Shown here piece after piece: positions 41,864-52,556 of a DNA stretch of 64,000 nt. The stretch comes from Teratosphaeria epicoccoides (Eukaryota > Ascomycota > Dothideomycetes > Mycosphaerellales > Teratosphaeriaceae): positions 61,902-125,901 of the forward strand of contig JADDMT010000087.1 of NCBI GenBank assembly GCA_021401465.1, written 5' to 3'. The notes beneath the pieces are model-generated. The model did not search any database and had not been told where the DNA came from. It saw only the letters and a program-made list of their open reading frames with translations. Both the position numbers and the translations under genes were made by a program. Within the stretch, counting starts at the first letter, position 1, and each line of letters begins with the position of its first letter.

Positions 41864-44419
41864 CTACCGCCTCCCCGTCCCCTGCGACTCAAGCGCCTTC
41901 CTCATCCCCTCCTCATCAAACTTCCTGACAACGGGCTCACGCTGCACCCTAACCTCCGGCCCCAATCCAAAAATCGGACCGGTCTGATTAATTCCCGGCA
42001 ACCTCAACTTCACGACCGGCTTCCTTGGCGTCGCCTCCGGATCCAGAGTACTTGCCGATGACTTCCTGCTCTTATTCGCAGACTTCGTACTGGAAGTATC
42101 ATTAGACGAAGTGGTCGATTTGCCATCGTCGCTCTTCGTCGGTGTCGCACCCCAGCGTCCGACGAGCCAGCCGCTCATCTTGCTAGTCATGAACGGCTTG
42201 GATACGAGACGTCGTTCTGCGGCCATGCCGGTGAGAAGGGAGATGCCGGTGTCTGATGGGCGTGACATGGCTGCAGATCCTGCTTCCGCAATGGCGTCGC
42301 TGATGACGGCTTGTGAAGAGAATGATCGGCCTCCACTGCGCAGGAGGAGTTGCGATGGTCGCGGCTTTATGGTATGTATGTCCATTCCGTGGACTGAGAG
42401 CAATGACTCGTGTGATGCTCGTCGTCTTAGTGACCGGTAGAAGGGTTGGCTGTGGATCGGATCCAGGAGTTCGTCAGACAAAGGTGATCTCAAGTCAGAG
42501 TTCGGCGCGTTGGTATCGAGATCTGAGCTCTCGTCCTGCCATTCGCCCTCGTTCTCTTCCGGTATCGCGTCGTGCGGCTGGTCGGTGATTGCCAGCGCTG
42601 CGTCTAAACTCGTTCCGAGATTTGAGTCAGAGGAGCGGTGACCAGGGCCCGGACTAACGCCTCCTCGATGCACAGTCGGTGCACTATATGTCCGGAAGGA
42701 ACTCGCAGAGGGCCTCTGCGAATGCATGGGAGTGAAGTATGGCAAGTCCGAGTCCTCGGTGTCCGGCGTCGTCGGACGGGAGGATTCCTGTCCGGCATCG
42801 CTGAAGACGCGATCGAAGATTGATGGTGTACCGTTCGTGCTCGAATGCGGCGACGAAGGCCCGGAATACGAGAGCATGGAGTTGTTCGACTTTACCGACT
42901 GCGTGGAGAGTCGGTTGCGATTTCTGGTAGATTGTGGCACACTCACAGAAGTGTGTTGTAGTATCGTTGCTATTGATGAGGGTGTGCCAGATGATGTCGA
43001 CGAGCGCGGTGTAATGTACCCGGATGTTGGTGGCGTGAACAGGCCTGGAGTCAAGACACCGTATCGCTTCTTCTTGGGCCGCCTGATAGTCGGGGCTTTA
43101 CTCGCAGGCGCAGGTGCGTGATAGTGGTGATGTACGTGCAGCTCCTGGGAATTCGCGCGCTTCATCTCCTGCTGCAGATCGGTGCGCGGTGTAGGACGAC
43201 GAGTTTCGGTCGCATCGTCAGCATCAGCCACTTGATGCTCCAGCACTTGCTTGCGCAGATTTTCGACCTCATCATTGGAGTTTTGCAGCATGTCTCGCAA
43301 TTCTACGATGCCCATCTGCAAATTCGCATTGTCTTGCAGGATGTCTTTGACGAAATGCGACACCACATTTGGGCCTCCAGGCTTGCCGTTGGTCTTGGCA
43401 GCTGCTGCGCCCTTCAGACGCCCAGCAGCAGACCCGAGCTCCTTCTCGACAGCATGCCGCCTCTCCATGCGTTCCAGCACCTCGACATGCCTTTCTCTCT
43501 CTTCATGCGCCTCTCTCTCAATGCGATCCAGTTGCTCCTGCAGGTCGGCCAGTTTCCTCTCTGCCTCCCGCCACCGTCGCAAAGCCTCCTTCTCCGATTG
43601 CTCCTTGTCGCTGATAGACTTCTGATACAGCAACTGCTCCCTCTCAAAGTCTGCCAGCTGCTGCTCCAGTCGCTCCGCTCGGGCCGCCAGAGTGGATAGA
43701 TTGTGCAGTTCTTGCTGGGTCCTAAGAAGTGCAGCCTGCAGGCTGGTGACCTGGGCATCTGACTCTGCGACAGCATTGTTGACTGCTTCTAAGTGGTCTA
43801 GCAAGTCGCGATTCTCTTCGATTATAGTCGCATTCTTCTTCTCCAGATCGTGCTTCTCCTGCTCAAGGGTCTCGACGTGAGCGGTCATGGCCTTGCGCTC
43901 GCGCTCCGAATCCTGAATGTACGTCTCATGCCGCAACAAGAGCGCCTGCAATGAGAACATTAGCCCGCTGTTCCCATCCATGCTGAAAGGCCTGGCCGGA
44001 AGCGTCGCTACTACAACTCCTCCATCCATTGCCAGCTGCCTTTGCATGACCGACATCACTATTGTGCCTCAATGCACATCGAAGAGCATCAAGCTAGTCA
44101 GGTCATTAGCAGCATCACTTCGTGCCCTTGTCGAGCCCCTGGCGCAAAACAAAAGTCATGTATGCTATTGCTTCATCTCGGGGAACCACGAGAAGCATGA
44201 AACATTGTATGTTACGGCACGGAAAAGTCAACGTACCTGTCCGAGCTTGGCGGCGGTACGCACTTCCCGCTCCAGACTCTCCAGAGCGCGGTGGTTGTGT
44301 TGCAGATAGGCGCACGCATCGTTGCCGCAGCAGCATTGCATAGGGGCGTGTGGAATGCTGTTCGTCTCGCTTTGTTCCCACGTTGCTAGGAATGATTGGA
44401 TCGCATCTTCGTGGGCCAT
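41864..44419 (-). CDS. Coiled-coil protein of unknown function
   Basis: Exon 1 44419-44237 and exon 2 43945-41864 give 754 aa. Exon 1 encodes MAHEDAIQSFLATWEQ and a Cys-rich CCCGNDACAYL segment. After the splice (GTACGT donor, ATTGCAG acceptor) LLLRHETYIQDSERER opens a long Glu/Arg/Leu-rich coiled coil (~70-285) containing NVVSHFVKDILQDNANL. A Ser/Pro/Thr-rich, probably disordered region follows, then a conserved-looking C-terminus (MSGWLVGRWGATPTK, then VVKLRLPGINQTGPI). I do not recognise a family; the layout suits a cytoskeletal or polarity scaffold. The intron is 291 nt, far longer than others here, so a small internal exon may have been missed. Confidence 0.7.
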
Positions 44420-44810
44420 CTTTGTTGGCCTCCACGCACCTGGCTGCTATTCTCTTGGGTCGGAAAGTTGCGCATCGCTTGGTTTTATAGGATCGTGCGT
44501 GTAGGAATAGGTGGGAAGATGTGTGTGGTGTAAACAAGAGCTGACTTCATCACATGCCACATTCACCCACGCCGATCATGCTTGGTCCGCTACATAAACT
44601 TCGTCAACAGCGTGGCGGGGCAAGCAAAAGCCACACTTGGCGCTAGCGGACCATGCTCCATCCACGACCACTCATTCATCTCGGAAGCTCCTCCATCAGT
44701 GGTATGTACCTGACAGCTCATCAGGCATCCTCGCAGCTTGGAGCTTGCCGCATGAGCGTAGGTACCCACATGAGATGCACGATGCACGAAGAGCCTGTCC
44801 GCACTCCCCC
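44420..44810. other. Upstream region of the coiled-coil gene
   Basis: About 390 bp; presumably the promoter of the leftward coiled-coil gene. Nothing else is seen. Confidence 0.3.
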
Positions 44811-45287
44811 TCACGCGCCTATGCAGGGACAGCAACATGTACTCCATATATGCATCTTCCACCATGACGGCGCCAAAATCGAAAAGCAGTTCACAGCACC
44901 ATCAGCCATCGCCCGTGCCAACAAGAACTCAAACATGGCAAGCTGTTCATGAGACGATCGACTGAAGAAACGCTGGCGATGCAGGCTGTAAAGGCAAGCA
45001 TTCCTATTCTCGACGTGGCAACCCTCTGCCAGCGAGTACGTGGTCTTAGTTGCATCGCAGATACCAGCAACAGTAACTTGCCATATCTGATGTGGTCTGC
45101 GAGCTTCCCGAGCCCGACTACATGCACGACTGACCGAAAAAAATCGCTCGCCATTGGCTCGTAGTCGCTTGTTGGCACGCCGAGACAGGTTGGTGAGAGT
45201 GAAGGAGGCGAGGTTTGCTGGGAAGACTGTGACGTTTTGTAGATCCTGTGGTGCAGTTTCTGTTGTTTGGAGATGAGGCGATGCCAT
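44811..45287 (-). CDS. Doubtful hypothetical protein
   Basis: A 158-aa frame from MASPHLQTTETAPQDL. The first ~50 residues have plausible composition (FPANLASFTLTNLSRRANKR), but the rest is Cys/Arg/Ser-mixed and unconvincing. Another frame (45178-44891) is equally open. It may be a first exon with unrecognised introns, or non-coding. Confidence 0.22.
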   Translation of the reverse strand: MASPHLQTTETAPQDLQNVTVFPANLASFTLTNLSRRANKRLRANGERFFSVSRACSRAREARRPHQIWQVTVAGICDATKTTYSLAEGCHVENRNACLYSLHRQRFFSRSSHEQLAMFEFLLARAMADGAVNCFSILAPSWWKMHIWSTCCCPCIGA

Positions 45288-46625
45288 TGTTGGTGGAGAT
45301 GGTGATCAGGAGGCGTTTCGTGGGTTTCTAGGTGTCGGTTGTGATAATGAGGAAGAGTCTAGTGAAGTGAGAATGATATGTTCTTTGCGGTTCATCGCTA
45401 GACAGACACGCGCTTTTGTGATGTTACACAGTGTGTTCTGCGTAGTGTTCACTCCAGCCCTCCTACCATATTTTCGCCAACCCCTTCCCACTTCCTGGGC
45501 TTCGCGCGGCCGTGACGCTTATATACACTCTCTTCCACGCCCCCACCACTCCTGGCCTTTGCGCGACCGTGACGCCCATATACACTCTCCCACCTCTCCT
45601 GCTCCACTCCCGGCCTTCGCGCGGCCGTGACGCATACGTCATACGTGGGCTTCGCTCCCGCCGGACGGAGCGCAAGTTGGAAGGTCAGCATCGCTACTGC
45701 CTTCTCCTTCTTCTTCTCCTTCACCTCCTCTCCCATCACCTCGTCCGCCTTCTCCTTCTCCCTCTTCTCCTTCATCCCAATCGCCCAACCAACCTCTACC
45801 GGCCACCCCTCCGACCACCAAAACTCCACCTCCAAACCCGGCCCCTCGTCCACCTTCCCATCCGGTCCGGGTGGCCATCTCGCCGGCACCCACGGCCCTC
45901 CCCACCCCACCTGCCTCAACTCCCCATTCCTTTACCTCGGCCCGTCCGGCGCCTCGTACCTCGTCGGCCCCGGTCTCCCGACATGGTCCCTACGCCGGAG
46001 AGGAGTGAGGCGAGGTTAGCGTCCATGACCTACCTGGTTTGTGATAGCACGTTCGGGTCAGGTGCTTGGTGTACGGTGGTAGAGTGTGCTAGCACGTGCT
46101 GCTGAAGTGTTGCTCGTGAATGCTCGTGATAGCTTGTAATAGCTTGTGATAAGGCTCGTGATGAGGTGGCTGTATAGTGTTGCCCGTGAAGTCTTGTGAC
46201 CGTGTATACGAAAGCATCTGCTGGGGGCGCTGATGAAGTCCCTTTCCTCCGGTGACCGTAAATGGCAGGTACGGCCCCGCCCAGAGGCTTTGCGACACGA
46301 TCGAGTGTTGTGTATGTCCAATTCGCAGAGGTGTTAGTGATATTGAGAGGATGGAATAGCGGGAGATACTGCCGCAGGATCGCCGGGTACTTGTATGAAT
46401 TGCAGCGACAGGAGCACATGCCTGAAACTTCTGCGAAAGCGTAGGCGAAAAAAGGGGCAACTTCTCGAACCCGCCAACACAAAGACAAGGGCGAACTGGC
46501 AGCTTCTGCCTCGCCCTGGAAAGCTCCCCTGGAAAGCTCTCAGAGCACGATCAACAGCTTTCGGCGTCGCGCTCGACCCATTCGTACCACAAACTTCTAG
46601 CTCCCCCCATTCGCCATCCCCGCCA
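45288..46625. other. Gene-poor region with tandem repeats and CT-rich tract
   Basis: About 1.3 kb. It contains three ~57-bp tandem repeats (described separately), a pyrimidine-rich tract at 45700-45780 and scattered short repeats of GCTCGTGAT/TAGCTTGTGATA at 46100-46170. Both strands are open over parts of it because of skewed composition; I call no gene. Confidence 0.4.
45488..45660. repeat. Three tandem ~57-bp repeats with TGACG and TATATA elements
   Basis: The core TTCGCGCGGCCGTGACGC begins at 45501 and 45616, with a variant (TTTGCGCGACCGTGACGC) at 45558, so the period is 57-58 bp. Copies 1 and 2 are followed by TATATACACTCTC (ATATACACTCTC preceded by C in copy 2). Copy 3 has CATACGTCATACGTG instead. 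Each copy holds a CRE/ATF-like TGACG core next to GC-rich sequence. On the minus strand copy 1 reads TGTATATAAG, TATA-box-like. They could be an array of promoter modules or a minisatellite. Confidence 0.7.
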
Positions 46626-47199
46626 TCACTCTTCCCCTCCCAAAGTCGCCTCAACCTCCCTCTCCCACTTCGCGATCCTCGCCTGCAACCAGCCCCGCCT
46701 CGCCTCAAACACCTTCGCAGTCTCTCGACGGTCATTAATCACGCGTTCCATTTCCCGCTGGAGCACCTCAATGAGGCCCTGGCACCTCAAGACATGGGTC
46801 TGCCGCCACAGCGCCTTCATGCCTTCGTACGTCTCGCCGCTTCGCCTCTTCCCAACGTCGAGAGGCATCACTTACCTTGGTAGCCTTGGCATCTCTTCCA
46901 CCACTCGCGACCTCCGGCTCCAAAGCAGCAAAGCCGCGCCTAGTCCCGCGAGCCTGCGGCCATTGATCTGGCGCAGTGCCCGGCAGGTACTGAGGAGCAG
47001 TAGCCAAGTAGCCTTTATCGGCCTGGTAGTCCTGACCCGGACGCCCAGTGTATGGCGGGCGAGTCGTATCGTGTGTAGCTGACGAGCTGGGAGGCATCGC
47101 TGTTTGACGTACAGGCCACGGATAGCCGTCTCTACCAGGCTGGCGAGGCCCGTGTGGAGCGTTGTTTGAAACGCGATAGTAGCTGGAACCGCGATACAT
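46626..47199 (-). CDS. Hypothetical protein with C-terminal coiled coil
   Basis: Exon 1 is 47199-46876 (108 codons, MYRGSSYYRVSNNAP). The intron has a perfect GTAAGT donor at 46875. Two acceptors keep the frame: GGCAG (intron to 46800, 76 nt) or GCCAG (to 46779, 97 nt). Exon 2 runs to a stop at 46626. The N-terminal part is Pro/Tyr/Gly-rich and probably disordered. The C-terminal part (GLIEVLQREMERVINDRRE, then FEARRGWLQARIAKWEREV) is a charged helix with heptad spacing. No family is recognised. The skipped intron sequence is itself open in the exon-2 frame, so alternative splicing is conceivable. Confidence 0.5.
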
Positions 47200-47625
47200 G
47201 TTTTCGACTCGAACTTTTGCGTGAGTAAGCACCTCCTGAGATCGTACCACAGCGTACACTTACTAGAACGAGGGCGTGATGCTCGGACGATCGTAGCGAT
47301 GCGAAGATGTGCTGCTGGTGAGTATTTAGTCAAGAGGAAGACTGGCACAGAGTGTGCGCGTCGTAGAATAGCTAGTGAGGAGGATTCGAGTGTTCAAGAA
47401 AAGGTCTGTGCGTCAATGCACGCAAAATCATCACGCCGGAGAAGGAGCGCCGCGAGTACGGACATGTCTCACATGCTGAATCTTTGGTTGTGGCGCTGCC
47501 ATCGATGAGCACCTGGCGATGATAGAGCACGCCAAATGACTTACTATGGATGACGGGCGACACCCGACTTCAGAGTCCACCGTCCTCTGAATCTCCCTCA
47601 AAGTCATCAATTCAGACGTCTCGCC
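47200..47625. other. Intergenic region
   Basis: About 425 bp between the hypothetical gene start and the Trk stop. No gene or repeat is recognised. Confidence 0.3.
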
Positions 47626-50175
47626 TCACGTCCTCCCTCGACTGATTGTTCTTCTAATCACACCATCCTCCTCCTCCAGACCCCACACAATCTTTTCCCC
47701 ATCGCTGCTCCCTTTTCCCTTGTCCACCAGATCCTCCCCAGGCAGCAACACAGCTTTGTCAATCGCAACAGGCAGACCTCTGTGCCGACCTCGAAGCATG
47801 ACTGCGCAGAGAATAAGCTTGCTGAGCGTCTGCCACGTCCCGCAGAACGAATAATCCGCCCAGGGCACCCCAACACTGATGCCTACACAGCCGTACGCGC
47901 TGACGATTTCGAAGATGAAATTGAAGACGGAGTAGATGCTCTGGTTCTCGTATTCGAAGAGGAGGGTGGCGGCTTCTGCGGTGCTGAGATCTTGGATCGC
48001 GGTCGTGGAGGGAAGGGGCAGGATGCCGATTTTGCTGCCTTCGATGATCACGATGAGGAAGAGCGCAAGGACGATCCACCATGCGTCGTGCGCCAGCTGC
48101 GCGCGCAACTGCTGACGCACAAACGTCCCATTGCTCTCGCGCGCCTGAGCGCCGCCCGCGATGAAATGATTCGTCAGAGCTCGCAGCAGACCCGGGCCCT
48201 CGTTTCTCTTTTTTTCCTCCTCTTCGACATCCTGGTCTTCGGCGTATATGCCCAATGACCTCTCTTCATAAACATTGCTGTTGCGCATAGTAATAACGAC
48301 CGGGTACACAGAGATGTACATCATGACCACGTACAAAACCTGAAGAGAAATGCGAAGTTGACTAATAATTACGACGTAGAACCCACCACTCCGGACAGCG
48401 AAAGCTTGGAACAGCCCATCAATGACTTTGTAGCGTTCGGGCAGCGGCTGCGTGTAGAAGCGATCATTGCCGATATTGAGGATTTCGAAGGCCGCCCAGT
48501 CGATACCGTTGAGTATGAATACAGAGAAGCCGAGCCACCAAGTGTGTTGGCTGGGGAAAAGGTTAGTGTAGCATCTCCTAGGATGATCCAGCAGGAACCT
48601 CAGTGTCTTCGCTCGTTCGGACCAGACCTCCTCGTCGCCACGCACAAGGCGGACGAAGTTGGGTGTGCGAATGGTGCGGTACATGGTCCAGACGATGAGT
48701 CGCAAGAAGATCGGGTAGCATGTGTTACCGGCCAAAATCAACAGCGACATTGTCAGCAGCATATAGTAGCTTGTCTGGTATGCCGTCATATTTGCATCCA
48801 GCAGACTCATGCCTGAGTTATTGAAGGCGCTCACAGCATTGAAGGCGCCGACCCACCAAGGATTCAGTCCATTGTCCAATGCACTGTCAGGATCGTTGAG
48901 CGCGACCCAGGCCGCGCAGCCAATGCATCCAATGAGCTGCCACGCGACGAAGTACGCAGGTACCATCCAGGCCAGAAAAGAGACAGCGCGGTATTCGTAG
49001 CCGCCAAGCTTTGCGCGCTCGCGCTCCGTGAGGCCGTGGAACTGGGAGTTCCTAGCTACCCATCCAGTGGCTGTGTGCAGATATTTGTCTATACCGCCAC
49101 GAGGTTGCTTGGCATGGTCATGGTCGTCATCGTCGGCCTCGTGCTCAGTACGCGCTGTGATGAAACGCGCGGGCACCCGTGTTGGAGACATTCGTGTTAG
49201 GTCGCTGGATCCAGAACGCGCTCCCACTCCTTCCAGGCTAAACAGATTGCTGTGTCTTCTGCGGTGGACTCTAGGCGAAGGAGCACCGTAGATGCCGTCA
49301 TCGCCAGTGTGAAGATGGAAGCGAGTATCACCTGCGAAGGTGATCCTATCAGCCGGCGGCGAACGCGACATCCCCAGTGCCTGTGGCGACAGATCAACCT
49401 CACTCCTGCTTAGCATTGTGTTAATCTCCGGTCCACCTCTCCGCTCGGGCGGCGTGAGGGTGCGCTCAAGTGTGCCATCAAGCATATCCGCATCGCCATC
49501 CGTCTGCTTCTCCAGTTCTATTCCATCCGTCGTTCTTTCGCTGACATCCCGCATTTCTGTGTCTCCGTCTCCCGCCTCCTCGTCCCGTGGCGAGTCGGCC
49601 GTGCGCGATCTGCCAAAACTCAAAGTGGCTCGTATTCTAGTCAGGCTTCTCTGAGCTCGCTGCTTCTGTCGCGTCCGCGCCTCGCCCACAATCGCAAGCT
49701 TCTTTTCAAACGCCGACTTCCTCACGTGTACCACGAATGCGCTGACCCAAATTGCGCCGCCCACCAGGATGAGAAGGAAAAGGAGGATTTGCTGGCCGGT
49801 ATTGAGCTGGGACAAGTTGACGGTATTGAGTCCGGCCTCAGTCATGGCGGATACGCATAGGAAAAGGCTGTCGATGTATCGTACTTTGACGGTCGGGCCA
49901 CGGGTCGTCGTTGCTGACTCGGGCGTGTCGATGCCATAGAAGATGACAGAGAAAAGGAGGCATGTCGCGGTGAAGTAGATGTAGTGGATCGTGATAAAGT
50001 TGAGAGGTGGTAGCTGTCGCCGGACAATGCGTAGTGGTTTATTCAGGGGCCCCAGAGAGAGTACGTTGAGCTTCATGATGGTCTCCTGCGGAAACTCGCT
50101 CCTGTCCTCTTCCTCTCTTACGCCTCCCACGCTCTGGCTTACCTCGAATTGCTGCGCATGGAGCGTCCCGATCAA
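47626..50175 (-). CDS. Trk-type potassium transporter
   Basis: An intronless frame of 849 aa from the ATG at 50175; an internal ATG at 50076 (MKLNVLSLGPLN) is a credible alternative. Four M1-P-M2 units can be placed by their selectivity-filter loops: SAMTEAGLN, SAFNNSGMS, AVRSGGF and SAYGCVGIS. The first pair and the second are split by a long polar loop (~155-375), as in yeast Trk1/Trk2. The fourth filter is followed by the conserved LRGRHRGLPVAIDKAVLLP. The protein should be a plasma-membrane high-affinity K+ (possibly Na+) uptake system that sets membrane potential. The C-terminal tail is short and charged. Confidence 0.93.
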   Translation of the reverse strand: MIGTLHAQQFEVSQSVGGVREEEDRSEFPQETIMKLNVLSLGPLNKPLRIVRRQLPPLNFITIHYIYFTATCLLFSVIFYGIDTPESATTTRGPTVKVRYIDSLFLCVSAMTEAGLNTVNLSQLNTGQQILLFLLILVGGAIWVSAFVVHVRKSAFEKKLAIVGEARTRQKQRAQRSLTRIRATLSFGRSRTADSPRDEEAGDGDTEMRDVSERTTDGIELEKQTDGDADMLDGTLERTLTPPERRGGPEINTMLSRSEVDLSPQALGMSRSPPADRITFAGDTRFHLHTGDDGIYGAPSPRVHRRRHSNLFSLEGVGARSGSSDLTRMSPTRVPARFITARTEHEADDDDHDHAKQPRGGIDKYLHTATGWVARNSQFHGLTERERAKLGGYEYRAVSFLAWMVPAYFVAWQLIGCIGCAAWVALNDPDSALDNGLNPWWVGAFNAVSAFNNSGMSLLDANMTAYQTSYYMLLTMSLLILAGNTCYPIFLRLIVWTMYRTIRTPNFVRLVRGDEEVWSERAKTLRFLLDHPRRCYTNLFPSQHTWWLGFSVFILNGIDWAAFEILNIGNDRFYTQPLPERYKVIDGLFQAFAVRSGGFYVVIISQLRISLQVLYVVMMYISVYPVVITMRNSNVYEERSLGIYAEDQDVEEEEKKRNEGPGLLRALTNHFIAGGAQARESNGTFVRQQLRAQLAHDAWWIVLALFLIVIIEGSKIGILPLPSTTAIQDLSTAEAATLLFEYENQSIYSVFNFIFEIVSAYGCVGISVGVPWADYSFCGTWQTLSKLILCAVMLRGRHRGLPVAIDKAVLLPGEDLVDKGKGSSDGEKIVWGLEEEDGVIRRTISRGRT

Positions 50176-51008
50176 CGCCGCTGCTCGCTATTACCGCTCT
50201 TGACGGCTAAGGATATATCTTCCTTCGGCCTGTTCATTCTCGGGTGGGTGTTTGGTGTCGATATGAAGAAAGCGTCGCTGATGTGGCAGTGTGATGTTCT
50301 CGAGTCTGAGGCCTCGGGCTCCTGTTGCAGCGGGTAATGTCGATGATGAAGTGCAAGAAGCTCGAGAGCGAAAAGCCAATCAGGTCGAGAACGTGAGACA
50401 TGATCTTTGTCTCTTGGCGCTCGTGATATTACATGCGCGATGGGAAGAGGGCAGGCACGAGGCCCTGCTAACCGTACATCCCCTCCCCACATCCTCCATT
50501 AAGTCTTTGAATCACGCTGTTTATAAACAATCTCTTCTCCATTGGCTCTACCAACTCGACTTGGCGTGTTCATTCCGAGGGTGCATCCTTAGTCATCGGT
50601 GCTTAGACTAGGTTGCGCCCAGTGTCGCTATGAGCTACTTACACCATCACCCATCACGGCTAGGAGATACACGTATATTTCCACGTGGTTGGTGAAGCTG
50701 AACACAGATATGTCTCTTCGACGAGAGGTCCACAAGCCGCCACATAGCGCGCATGCTGCAGGTCGACGCGCCAAGAGTGGCTCAGTGCAGCGCGACGTCA
50801 CCGCTGCCCCTCGGTTGAGCAATTGGTCGTCTGGCCGAGACGCCAGACAGGAAAGTAAGGTGGGAAGGTAGTACACGTAGGTGACGCTGCCGGAGGGGCT
50901 GTGTTGTCACTACATCAAGGCTACGACATAATACAGTTCCACTCCAGGTCAAGCATTGTAGAGCTCACAGACACAGTACACCACACGACAGCAAGAGCAA
51001 CAGCAACG
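50176..51008. other. Divergent intergenic region, Trk transporter / senescence-domain gene
   Basis: About 830 bp upstream of two divergent genes. Short frames only; both promoters should lie here. Confidence 0.4.
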
Positions 51009-52556
51009 ATGGCAGGCCACCACGACCCCAAGCTACTTTATGCCATTCAGGGCATCAAGGCATACCACATTCAGAATGGCGAGGAGCACAACCTTACACC
51101 ATCAGGTCCTCAGACATTGAGCCTGTTGATGGTCCCTACCTCCTCGCCATTCGCCGACCTTTCGACCACACGAGGCCAGAATGAAGCACCCGACGAAGAC
51201 TTCTACCTCCACCTCAATCTACCACCCGAGCTCGATCTGCCACTGCCAGCGACTACGCAAATCTACCACCAGCCGCCGTCCTCATATCTGATACCTCGAT
51301 GGGACATGGGACCCGAGGCAGGCGCTTTCACTCGCATAGAGTTTCCTCGCATTGGCTACGGCGTGACACAGGAGGATGTGGACACCTTCGAGACCATCCT
51401 CGCCCAATGTACCGCCTTTCTTGAGCGCGCCAAGCCGCCGATGCCTGCTCGACCTGGTGAAAAGGGCAGCTACAACCCAGCGGACTATGCTCCAGGCGGC
51501 AAGTACGAAGGCGGCGACATCAAGGCAGGAGGCGAGAAGGGTGGTCAAATTGTGCTGATAGATGAGGATGATGGTTCCGTCGTGGGCGAGCTGGGCGAGG
51601 ACGCCATTGTTCACGAGAACGCCAAGCTGAGGCCTGGCTCGAAAGACCCGGTTGAAGTGGAGGTCTCGCAGGATGGCAAGAGAATTGAAGTTAGACCTAT
51701 TTCAGAGGACTATCTCAAGATGGCAAAGCACCCAGCCTACAAAGACTCCAGCATCGTCCAGCACTCCGCTACCGCCTCTCGCCTGATCGTCACAACCTCC
51801 TCCTATCTCGGCAACATGCTCACCTCCGGCGCCGAGAATTTCACCCAAAAGACCAAACCCGTGAATAAACCCATGGAGTTCAAGCCAGCCACCCACCAGC
51901 GCGTTCGTCGCATAAATACCTTCACCCAATCTGCCGCCGGCTTCTCAAGCAAGACTGTAGGCCAAGCGACAAATATCGTGCAAAACTTCGTTGCCAAAGC
52001 TTCTGGACATAAGAAGGATCGCGCGCGCAGAGGCTACGATGAAAAAGGCAACCCTCTCCCTGAAGACCAGTACAAACCTGGTCTCTTGAACAAGAGCATG
52101 ATTGCCTTCACCACAGTCGGTGATGGAATCGCTTACTCCGCTAAGAACCTCCTCACGACCTCCGGTGCCGCAGCAAGCACAGTCGTCAGCCACCGGTACG
52201 GCGAGGAAGCTGGCACCATCGCCGCGAACCTCGCTGGCGGCGTCAAGAATGTCGGTCTCGTCTACATCGACGTGTACGGCGTCTCAAGACGTGCGGTGAT
52301 CAAATCTGTGGCCAAGGGCATGGTCGTTGGCAAAGTCCGAGGTGGCGGAGAAGTCGTGGTGGGCGGAGGCGACGGCGGCGTCATTCCTGAAGAGGACCGA
52401 AGGCGGATGGAGGGGAAGGAGGGTGTGGCGAATGAGGGTGGTTTCAAGCCGGAGGCGGGGAGCTATCAGCCGGAGGGGTATGGGAATGCGGCGCCACCGA
52501 AGTATGATGAGTTTGGGCAGAGGGGTGGGGCGTACGCGCAGGATCGGAAGAGGTGA
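51009..52556 (+). CDS. Spartin/senescence-domain protein
   Basis: A 515-aa intronless frame. The ATG at 51009 (MAGHHDPKLLYAIQG) is preferred to an upstream one because the added 36 residues look like leader sequence. The N-terminal half is a beta-rich lipid-droplet-type region (DFYLHLNLPPELDLPLP, then FTRIEFPRIGYGVTQED). The C-terminal half is a senescence/spartin domain (~250-470) with long Ala/Gly/Ser-rich amphipathic helices (IAYSAKNLLTTSGAAAST, IAANLAGGVKNVGLVY) and a Gly/Val-rich end. Human spartin acts at lipid droplets and in lipid transfer and lipophagy; the fungal relatives are little studied. A Gly/Pro/Tyr-rich tail follows. Confidence 0.8.
   Translation: MAGHHDPKLLYAIQGIKAYHIQNGEEHNLTPSGPQTLSLLMVPTSSPFADLSTTRGQNEAPDEDFYLHLNLPPELDLPLPATTQIYHQPPSSYLIPRWDMGPEAGAFTRIEFPRIGYGVTQEDVDTFETILAQCTAFLERAKPPMPARPGEKGSYNPADYAPGGKYEGGDIKAGGEKGGQIVLIDEDDGSVVGELGEDAIVHENAKLRPGSKDPVEVEVSQDGKRIEVRPISEDYLKMAKHPAYKDSSIVQHSATASRLIVTTSSYLGNMLTSGAENFTQKTKPVNKPMEFKPATHQRVRRINTFTQSAAGFSSKTVGQATNIVQNFVAKASGHKKDRARRGYDEKGNPLPEDQYKPGLLNKSMIAFTTVGDGIAYSAKNLLTTSGAAASTVVSHRYGEEAGTIAANLAGGVKNVGLVYIDVYGVSRRAVIKSVAKGMVVGKVRGGGEVVVGGGDGGVIPEEDRRRMEGKEGVANEGGFKPEAGSYQPEGYGNAAPPKYDEFGQRGGAYAQDRKR

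Noticed and set aside
45449..46019. Open frames on both strands over the CT-rich region after the tandem repeats
   Set aside because: The openness follows from skewed pyrimidine composition and from the repeats themselves; neither translation resembles a protein.
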